The notes beneath the pieces were generated by a model, which worked only from the letters and a program-made list of their open reading frames with translations, was not told where the DNA came from and did not search any database. A stretch of 64,000 nucleotides of DNA from Holacanthus passer (lineage: Eukaryota > Chordata > Actinopteri > Pomacanthidae): NCBI GenBank assembly GCA_025331565.1, contig JAFREQ010000093.1:1321001-1385000 (forward strand), given 5' to 3'. Positions 12,201 to 64,000 of this stretch are shown piece by piece; position 1 is the stretch's first letter; each line of letters starts with the position of its first letter. The translations under genes were made by a program, and so were the position numbers.

Positions 12201-15200
12201 TTTCATGATTGTATTACATTCATGAACTGACAGAATGATTCTGTCTTTGTCAATGTAGCACCTTTTTATTGTGTGCAAACATTTAAACATGACTGAAAAT
12301 GTCAATCACTTTAGGAATTAGTCGGCTCAATCATAGTCACTGTCACACACTCTCACATAAACTTTTTCTTCCTCTTCTTGTAGGTGCGTTTGCTGATGGT
12401 GAGCCGCATGGCCAAACCAGAGGAGGTGCTGGTGGTGGAGAACGACCAGGGCGAGGTGGTCAGGGAGTTCATGAAGGACACAGACGCCATTAACCTTTAC
12501 AAGAACATGAGGGAGACTCTTGGTAAGTCAAAACATGCCTGTGGTGATAAATACATGGTTCTGTTTCAGATACACAAATTAACTATACCAGTTCTTTGAA
12601 TGTGAAGTTTTATGTGTTGCTGTTTAGTTTTCCAGGTACTGTACATTTATTTCTGGACTGTACTCATTATTATCATTGGTATTCCAGTTTGTTAGTCCTG
12701 TCTTTCATGCACACATACTCACACCATGGACTCATCCGTCTCTGTCTGTGTCTACAGTGTATCTGACCCATTTGGATTATGCCGACACTGAACGCATCAT
12801 GACAGAAAAGCTCCACAACCAGGTGAATGGCACTGAGTGGTCGTGGAGGAACCTGAACATGCTCTGCTGGGCCATCGGCTCAATCAGCGGGGCGATGCAC
12901 GAGGAGGACGAGAAGAGGTTCCTGGTCACTGTCATCAAGGTGGGACACACAGACTATATTATATTCTATAGGCATTAAGCAACATCTCCCTACTTCCAGA
13001 AATGAGTTAGTCCAACCACAGGTCTCACCTTTTCTGGCAACATGGCCATGTGACAGAAGCTTTTACTCAGCCAACTCTAGCTGACTCCAGTTTGATTATC
13101 CCTAATTGCTTTCACTGTAATCCTAGACCATTTCTCCCAACCAGTCATTGACACAGTGGTTATGTGTGTTTGAACTGTGACCAGTGTAACGGATTATGTG
13201 TGCTATTTGCTCAGGACCTGCTTGGCTTGTGTGAGCAGAAAAGAGGGAAGGACAACAAGGCCATCATAGCATCCAACATCATGTACATTGTTGGCCAGTA
13301 TCCTCGGTTCCTCAGAGCCCACTGGAAGTTCCTCAAGACTGTCGTCAACAAGCTGTTTGAGTTCATGCATGGTGAGAAACTGGAAAAGACCCAATCCTTC
13401 ACATCAAATCCTTTTGCTTAAATTTTTGAATCAAAAATTCAATGCTATTTGATGTCTTGAGGCTATTTTCTAAAAGTACAAGTGTTACTTGAATTGTGAT
13501 CTTGTCTGTCAGTGAATGAGGCTTCTCATGATTTTATGTGCTTCATCCTGTTCTTTGTCACTCAGAGACCCACGACGGTGTGCAGGACATGGCGTGTGAC
13601 ACTTTCATCAAGATTGCCCAGAAGTGCCGGCGTCATTTTGTCCAGGTTCAGGTGGGCGAGGTGATGCCCTTCATCGATGAGATCCTCAACAACATCAACA
13701 CCATCATCTGTGACCTGCAGCCACAGCAGGTGAGTCCTATCTCTGGACCTCCTGCCACAACTTTGAAATTTGGATGTCATCAATGTTTTTTAATGTCTTT
13801 TAATTTATATTAAGTCTTTTTCAGATCACACGTCACATTTACAATAAAATATTTCTTTCGTGTTTATCAAACATACACTGTTAGTGCTGTGTGAAGGTCT
13901 GAGTCAGGTCAACTCTGCCCTCATCTCCGCAGGTCCATACGTTTTATGAGGCTGTTGGCTACATGATTGGAGCTCAGACAGATCAGGCAGTTCAGGAGCT
14001 TCTGATAGAGAAGTACATGCTGCTGCCTAACCAGGTGTGGGACAGCATCATCCAGCAGGCCACCAAGGTGAGCACAGCAGGAGGACCGATCCATTATAGT
14101 CCGCTGATGTTTCCTTAATGCCCTCAAAGGTTCTCAATTAATTAATAATTGTTGAAAATGACTGCATAAGCTAAATTGTGGTCTCTCTCCTGCAGAACGT
14201 GGACATCCTGAAGGATGCAGAGACGGTGCGTCAGCTGGGCAGCATCCTAAAGACAAACGTCAGAGCCTGTAAAGCTGTTGGTCATCCCTTTGTTGTCCAG
14301 CTGGGACGCATCTACCTGGACATGCTCAATGTCTACAAGTGCCTGAGTGAAAACATCTCCTCGGCTGTTCAGACCAACGGTTCGTTAGTGTGTGTTGAGT
14401 GGCAATAAATGCAACATGTCCATTTTTGATGATAACATGATTTAGGAGGCTCTTATTGGGTTTAAGAGCAGTGGAAAACAACACATGCTTATGATTTACA
14501 GGAATGAAAAGAGAAGAAAGCTCCTGTCACTGCTGTAACAACACAATTAAACGAGTACAAATCTGTCACGACTCACGGCTTTTTTAAAGCATATTTAAGA
14601 GCAGGGCTGGAGCTCAGCCATATAGAAGAAATATTTTGTTATACTAGAGCCATGATGAAATAGCTTTTTATTAAAAGATTTTTCTAATCATAATAGCTCA
14701 CATTGATAAATGCTGATGATTTATTACAGCGATCACATAATTTAGAACCTACTTTTGCTTTACTTGCATTGGTACTTTTGTGTATATGTTTCTTTAAATG
14801 AAGCCATTTAGGTTTGTTGCTCTTATGGTTTTAGTTCCCTCTCACCCAAAATATCAGTTACTGCAAGTTTAAATAACTGTTTCTGATCTTCCATACAGGT
14901 GAGATGGTGACCAAACAGCCTCTGATCAGGAGTATGAGGACGGTAAAGAGAGAGACATTGAAGCTGATCTCAGGCTGGGTCAGTCGCTCCAATGACCCTC
15001 AGATGGTGAGCCGGTGTTTTTAGTTTTCCCCTGTCAATTCTGTAATGGAATTTTTTAAATGTGTTTGTAATTAAATCTGTGCTTATAATGACTTTTATTT
15101 TTAGCTGAGTTCCACAGAAAGCATCCTCTGTGTTTAATTCAGCAGTGGTGCAACAATACAGTGAAGACACAACAGATGCTGCTACAGCCAATGAGACTCT

Positions 15201-18200
15201 GTACTTTGGACTTAGGCTGGTGGGTCCGTCAACATGTTCATGTGTTATTCTGTGGTCCAGGTGGCAGAGAACTTTGTGCCCCCCCTGCTGGAGGCGGTGC
15301 TCATTGACTACCAGAGGAACGTCCCGGCTGCCCGCGAGCCCGAGGTGCTCAGCACGATGGCAACCATTGTCAACAAGCTGGGAGTCCACATCACAGGAGA
15401 AATCCCCAAGATCTTTGATGCCGTCTTTGAGTGCACTTTGAACATGATCAACAAGGTCTGTTTGAGTCGTTTAATCACACCTGGTACCAGAAGAAAGCTG
15501 TAAAAGTGTGAAAGTACAGTGACTAAGTTACACACTTTAACTCCTTGTGGTTTTCTTCCTGTGTCATTAGGACTTTGAAGAGTTCCCAGAACACAGAACC
15601 CATTTCTTCTACCTCCTTCAAGCGGCCACCTCCCAGTGCTTCCCAGCCTTCCTGTCCATCGCTCCGGCACAGTTCAAACTGATCCTGGACTCCATCATCT
15701 GGGCCTTCAAGCACACGATGAGGAATGTGGCCGACACAGGTCTGAAGTGACATCAGAGTTCACACAAATACAAAGAACCTAGAAAAGTCATTGAATTCAT
15801 GAAACTGTCTGGGCAAGGCTTGAAAAAGTTGGATAATGAGGTCAGCTCCATAATGTCTTTGGCAGCCAAATAATTTGACTATTTAGAGATGATATAGTCA
15901 TGTTTGAACCGATAATAAGTGAAGACTATAAAGCAGCAGACTATAAAAGACTATAAAATGTAAAACCTAGAACTTAGCTTCATTTTTGATGTCAATTTTT
16001 GTATCAAATTGCACTTTATATGATAGCAAAAAAAATTACACACTCAAGTTGCCACTGCAACATTTTTTCTTCAGAGGACATTTCAGTTCGACAAAACATC
16101 TTCCTGTCAAGCAAAAGGCTGACTCCTCTTTAGATTGTTCACCTGACTAATATAACCAGCTTATGATCAGGAATTAGTAATTACATTGTAAGAAATAATG
16201 TTAAAACATAGCTGGAAGTAGTTTGAATCTGTCCTAAAGCTTGTGTTGTCACCTACCTGTAAGCAGTACATCTTCAGTCAGTTTGCCTCTACAAGTCTAT
16301 CACTATCACCCATTTTGTAAATTCAGAAATCTTAGTTGAAACACAGAATAATGTCACAGACAACTGATGATGTTTTCATTTTTCTGCTGGTCTAATTAGC
16401 ATCTCCTCGTCCCCTGCAGGTCTGCAGATCCTGTACACTCTCCTGCAGAACGTGTCTGGAGAGGAGGCAGCAGCACAGAGCTTCTATCAGACGTACTTCT
16501 GTGACATCCTGCAGCACATCTTCTCTGTGGTGACCGATACCTCTCACACTGCAGGTAAAGGAACTGATGTGATGTCATTTACAATGTTCTGCACACATTT
16601 GCTCTCAGATTATTTGAAAATAAGAATAAAGATTCTAATTACCTCCATTGTTTTATTAACGTGTCTAATGGAATTAAATGTCTTCTCTAATGTTAGAAGT
16701 TACTCTGTGACGTTTTAACAGCTTTCAGGGACTGAGTTCTATTAAACATAATCAACACCTAAATAATCAAGTGAATTTTAAGTTCATGTGACAAAAACTG
16801 ACAACGCCCTGCCTGCTCCCTGTCTACAGGTCTGACCATGCACGCCACCATCTTGGCTTACATGTTCAATCTGGTGGAGGAGGGCAAGGTCAGTGTTGCT
16901 CTGAGTGCTGCCAGTCCGGCCAACAACCAGGCGCACGTTCAGGAGTACATTGCCAACCTGCTGAAGACGGCCTTCCCCCATCTGCAAGAGTAAGTAGGCC
17001 TCAGCCCAGCCAGGTGAACCTGTGGGATTATATGAGCTGTGTGTCTTTTGATAATGCTGACATTCAGTGCTTTTTCATGGAAGAGGTTTTATACAAACAC
17101 ATTAAAGGATTAAAGGAAAAATTAAATAACTGAGATATTTTCAACACGGCCGCAGCAGCTGCAATAGAGCAGAATGTACTTATGTTATAGCATTTTGATT
17201 GAAAGCTGCAGCTGTGATCATAGACATAACCCCGAGTGTTTGGCGTCCTAAAATCTGGCACAGAGTCAGAGCTGTTGACCTCTGGGTTTTTATCCTTAAA
17301 TTCTAGAGAATTTTCTCATTTTAATTTATGCAGAAAAAATGCTCATGTTTGATTCCACAAAATAAATTAGATAACTGTTAATATGGCACTCATAATTTCT
17401 GAGGCCGTTTTGTGTTTATATACTGTAATCGTAAAAATTGAAATGTAATCACTGGCTCAGATAAATTTTGAACTGAAAAAGAATCTCTGTTGTCCATTTA
17501 AAAAGGTCATTGAAACTGGAACTGCACATTCATCCACTTTAGACTGAAAACACAAGGTTGTCAAATGCATTCAGGGAAATGCTGTTGTGAAATAGCAGTA
17601 TATCAGATGAGAAGATGAAGTTAATAGAGTTCATGTTTGTCTAACAGCTCATTGAATGTCTTGTCTTCAGTGCCCAGGTGAAGGTGTTTGTAACAGGTCT
17701 GTTCAGCCTGAATCAGGACATCCCTGCATTCAAAGAGCACCTGAGGGACTTCCTTGTGCAGATCAAGGTGAGTATCCAGAGGACACGGTTCACACCTGCA
17801 CCTGAGAACAGACCAGGGAAGATGTGATTAATAAAGATGCTGTTGTAAAATGAACTGATAGTTACATCCAGAGTATGTTTCACCAAACGTAAGTTATTAA
17901 GAAAGGAAACAACATCACATATACTCCAATCTGATTGGAAGCATTTGAAAGAATGAAGATTATTTGTGTAAGGTTTGAGCTGTGCAGGTATCCCTCTGTG
18001 GGAAAATGTTTGAATCTAAAACCTTTAGTTAGCCTGGTGTGAGCGCTGCTGAACCTCTGCTTGTGTGGTTCTGCAGGAGTTTGCTGGCGAGGACACGACG
18101 GACCTGTTTCTGGAGGAGAGAGAGACGGCTCTGCGCCAAGCCCAGGAGGAGAAACACAAGCTCCAGATGTCGGTGCCCGGCATCCTCAACCCTCACGAGC

Positions 18201-18223
18201 TGCCGGAGGAGATGTGCGACTGA
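6264..18223 (+). CDS. xpo1: Exportin-1 (CRM1), nuclear export receptor, complete
   Basis: Coding exons: 6264-6389, 6669-6770, 7646-7718, 7830-7891, 7981-8025, 8121-8302, 8416-8464, 8568-8687, 9520-9648, 10630-10788, 11523-11705, 12384-12522, 12758-12939, 13215-13371, 13566-13729, 13933-14067, 14196-14379, 14899-15005, 15261-15455, 15571-15739, 16420-16554, 16830-16989, 17671-17767, 18077-18223. They total 3,201 nt, or 1,066 residues, against 1,071 in human. The start gives MPAEMTMLADHPARQLLDFS, as in human; an upstream exon is non-coding. The protein is a HEAT-repeat karyopherin that carries leucine-rich NES cargo out of the nucleus with RanGTP. The N-terminal importin-beta-like region comes first, the HEAT9 acidic loop (ENDQGEVVREF) is in exon 12, and the C-terminus is PEEMCD. 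The cysteine that leptomycin B and selinexor modify (human C528) is present as C523 in LGLCEQKRG, codon 13230-13232; groove residues equivalent to K537, K568 and E571 are also kept. The five-residue difference is the absence of GSQHF before DVPPRR. Teleosts can carry xpo1a and xpo1b; I cannot say which this is. Confidence 0.98.
6390..18076 (+). other. xpo1 introns, content
   Basis: The longer introns (6771-7645, 8688-9519, 9649-10629, 10789-11522, 11706-12383, 14380-14898, 15740-16419, 16990-17670) contain no second gene that I can support. The only recognised element is the dispersed repeat at 11789-12057. Short CA runs occur near 9723 and 9770. I see no snoRNA or miRNA hairpin that I would call by eye. 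Confidence 0.5.
11789..12057 (+). repeat. AT-rich dispersed repeat, copy 2
   Basis: Intronic repeat starting GCTGCAACTAATGG, with a mid-section GTGAAAAATGC, and ending in an ATTCATTAATCATTTGAGG block that partly mirrors the start. It is the same family as the reversed copy at about 20-152. The partly inverted ends suggest a fold-back or MITE-like element common in percomorph introns. It is degenerate and no target-site duplication was found. Confidence 0.55.
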
Positions 18224-18960
18224 AGTGGCAGTGAACAGCATAGGGGGAAAGGTCAAGAGAGAGCAAGGACGCTTCCTGTTGATAAATTGTTTTCTTTTCA
18301 AGTGTGTTTGTGTGCGAGTGTGTGTTTTGAAAAGAGAATGAGGGGCCAGAGGAAGGACCCCAGCACTCGGTTGTACGTCGACCAAATCAATGTCAATATG
18401 TAAATGAGAATCGACCCCCCCCAACCCTGGCGTGAATTCTTCTTTTTTTTTTTCCCCTGCAAACTTATTTTATACAAAGATTTTTTTGTGTCACATGCCA
18501 TCTTTTGTCAATTCTTTGCTGATTAAAGCTTTATGTTTGGCCATACGGTTCTTTTACACCTGCATGAAGTTGAAAGAATTCAAGGTTATTTTTAATCCCC
18601 CTTCACCCCCTTAATTCACCTCCTCTCCTATTTGTTAATATGTAATATATAATGTTGAAACACCTGCAATGGTTAGTTGACAGATTGCTCTGGTTTCAGA
18701 AGTGCCATGTGCACGGTGCAGGACGAATGTGATGCTCAAGGGGTAACATGTACTTCCTTGCTTCCTGTGTTGTCTTGTTTTGGTTTGTCAGTGTGTTTAT
18801 TGTTTTTTTTTTTTTTTTTTTTTTTTTCTTTTCCTCTGACTCTCTGAGTCGGAGCTTCAGTTAGACCGCTCTGCGTTTGGATGAGAAGGAAGGCATATCA
18901 TCCTGTTTGTAAAGCTGTCTTAGTACTCTGAGAATATAAAGTTGGCTATTTTTACAAAAA
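18224..18960 (+). terminator. xpo1 3'UTR with candidate poly(A) signals
   Basis: A variant hexamer ATTAAA occurs at 18522-18527, and AATATA followed by AAG lies near 18933. A 25-base T tract spans 18803-18827. AATAAA also occurs at 19639-19644, but in AT-rich sequence likely past the gene. The main cleavage site cannot be chosen from sequence alone. Confidence 0.45.
18803..18827 (+). repeat. T25 homopolymer in xpo1 3'UTR
   Basis: Twenty-five consecutive T in the xpo1 3'UTR. There is no retrocopy signature around it, so it is a simple repeat; its length may be inexact in the assembly. Confidence 0.9.
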
Positions 18961-19915
18961 CCGTCTGTGTGACTCTGCTTCGTACCCAAAGCTGTGAAGG
19001 TTATGGAAAGCCTGGAAAAGACGAGGAATGTCACAGCTCAGCTTCCAGGACCTGAAGGGTTACTGCAAATGACATATTCTGAAAGCTTTTGGAAAATGGG
19101 AAATAGTTTTTTGAATATGACGTTACATTGACGTTAACAGGACAAAATGTCTAATGTAAGAAGCTCTTTGAATCTGATTCATTTGGGAACAAGTGACTTA
19201 AAGTTGCTGCTCAGTATAATAATGTATTTAACAAAACTAACATTGATGCATCAGTACAGTGATATGAACAGACAGTGAGATGATACAGACACTGGACCGA
19301 AAAGGTACATGGTACTTTTATAATTAATGATCTGCTCCGTTAATCTAGACTGAAAGAAACACAGAGTTGCTAGTTGTGACATTAAATGGGTTTGAAGTTT
19401 GGTTCCAGGGAAAGATTTTCATCAGTGTGTTTTCAAGCCTGCACACTCACACAAACTACACTGAGGGTCCTGAGAAAGTTATGATATAATGAGGGATCTA
19501 ACTTCAGTAGGTGTTATATGAAATTTATTACATCAGAGGAAATGTAAACAGACATTGTCAAATATTTTTTTTTCCTCACTTTTTAATCTCTTTTCCCAAA
19601 GACTTTAAGAAAAATATGCACAATAAGTAATAATGCATAATAAAACATGAAAAACAAGTATGTAAGCCTCATTACAGGATTTTCTTTTTGATATAAGTCT
19701 ATGTTTAAACTTCAGAGAACTGCAGGCAAATAGAGATAAATAGAAACCAGAGAACATGAAAATAAAAACTTAAAACACAACATACAAATCTGAATATTTT
19801 AAGGTATATTTGTGCTACATTAAAAAATGTTGTAAAAAATGCATTAACATTAATATTCTTTGGTATTTATCTTTTATTTTAATTACACTAAAGTCAGATC
19901 AGTTTCAATTTGTCC
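18961..19915. other. intergenic xpo1-usp34, nothing recognised
   Basis: This AT-rich sequence shows no gene-like ORF and no recognised repeat. It separates the xpo1 3' end from the CpG-rich usp34 promoter, so the two head-to-tail genes are under 2 kb apart. Confidence 0.5.
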
Positions 19916-20338
19916 TTGAAATCATCAGAAAAGGTTGTAAACGCGACTTCGGAAGGAAGATATCGCGAGAGTAGCGAAGTTAAACGAACGGGCGGAGGAG
20001 ACGCGACGAAAAGTCCCGAACCGTCTCCGCTCTGTATCGCCCCCCCTCCTTTTCCAACATGGCAGCCGTGTCTGTTCTCTCAAGTGACGCTCAGATTGGA
20101 GACTGACTCGCTTTCTACCGTCCAGTGCCTCTTAACTCTTGGTGCACATCAACTTTCGCTTGGATGCAAATCACCTTCTGCACCTTTCGGTCCCCTCCGG
20201 TTGCATTTGGCGGAATAACCTTCAGCAGCCAGCCCCTCCACCGGGCCTTTTTCAGCCCCAAAACAACCAGCTGCTGCCAACAACAGTTTCCAGTGCGATG
20301 GTTTGAGTCGGTGCTCTCAGTTTTGCTCTTCATGAACA
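19916..20338 (+). promoter_or_regulatory. usp34 promoter and 5' leader
   Basis: There is a sudden rise in CpG. A Kaiso/ZBTB33-type TCGCGAGA lies at 19963-19970, followed by GGGCGGAGGAGACGCGACG. A YY1/TISU-like CCAACATGGCAGCCG surrounds the ATG at 20059. The leader then contains several upstream ATGs before the usp34 start at 20339. The true transcription start is not determined. Confidence 0.55.
20059..20106 (+). other. short upstream ORF (15 codons) in usp34 leader
   Basis: The ATG sits in CAACATGGCAGC, close to the TISU consensus that combines a YY1 site with translation initiation on very short leaders. It reads 15 codons to TGA at 20104-20106 and is not in frame with usp34. Whether it is transcribed depends on the start site. 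Confidence 0.4.

Positions 20339-20346
<8 letters not shown>
20164..20346 (+). other. upstream ORF overlapping the usp34 start codon
   Basis: This open frame of 60 codons begins ATGCAAATC and stops at TGA 20344-20346, five bases into usp34 and out of frame with it. A minimal ATG-GTT-TGA uORF also lies at 20298-20306. An overlapping uORF would normally depress translation of the main frame. I found no protein family resemblance. Confidence 0.35.
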
Positions 20347-63988
<43,642 letters not shown>

Positions 63989-64000
63989 GTCCGACACACA

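Overview
The window is vertebrate nuclear DNA from a ray-finned fish, most likely a percomorph teleost. It holds three spliced genes, all on the + strand: the 3' part of fam161a, complete xpo1 (exportin-1/CRM1), and about 85% of the coding sequence of the giant deubiquitinase gene usp34, which runs off the right edge. Exons were called by matching translated segments to remembered vertebrate family sequences and checking splice sites and phase; every exon join used here keeps the reading frame. The teleost assignment rests on compact introns, abundant CA/TG microsatellites and several dispersed repeats familiar from percomorph genomes.

Layout. 306-3730: last five coding exons of fam161a (centrosome/cilium microtubule protein; the 5' end lies to the left of the window). 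3731-4960: short 3'UTR and an intergenic gap. 4970-5674: CpG-rich xpo1 promoter and non-coding first exon. 6264-18223: 24 coding exons of xpo1, 1,066 codons plus stop. 18224-19915: xpo1 3'UTR and intergenic sequence. 19916-20338: usp34 promoter and leader with upstream ORFs. 20339-63988: 67 coding exons of usp34 (3,020 complete codons so far), with the ubiquitin-specific protease catalytic domain in exons 41-51. The order fam161a-xpo1-usp34 in one orientation is the same as on human chromosome 2p15, so this is conserved microsynteny. The three genes are not a functional operon: they act in cilia, nuclear export and deubiquitination respectively.

Non-genic content is mostly usp34 introns. They hold a decayed, 3'-truncated L1-type LINE (about 57500-60090), a Tc1-like transposase remnant on the minus strand (about 22225-22500), hAT-like MITEs (53453-53649, and a degenerate copy at 38235), other teleost dispersed repeats, and many TG/CA microsatellites placed directly at splice sites.

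I see no CRISPR array, tRNA, rRNA, operon or new multi-gene system. The most interesting material is at the splicing level in usp34: a non-canonical GC-AG intron whose donor opens into a (CA)24 repeat, TG repeats that form the 3' splice-site tract of several exons, complementary TG/CA repeats flanking an in-frame exon pair, and a possible tandem acceptor adding 13 codons.
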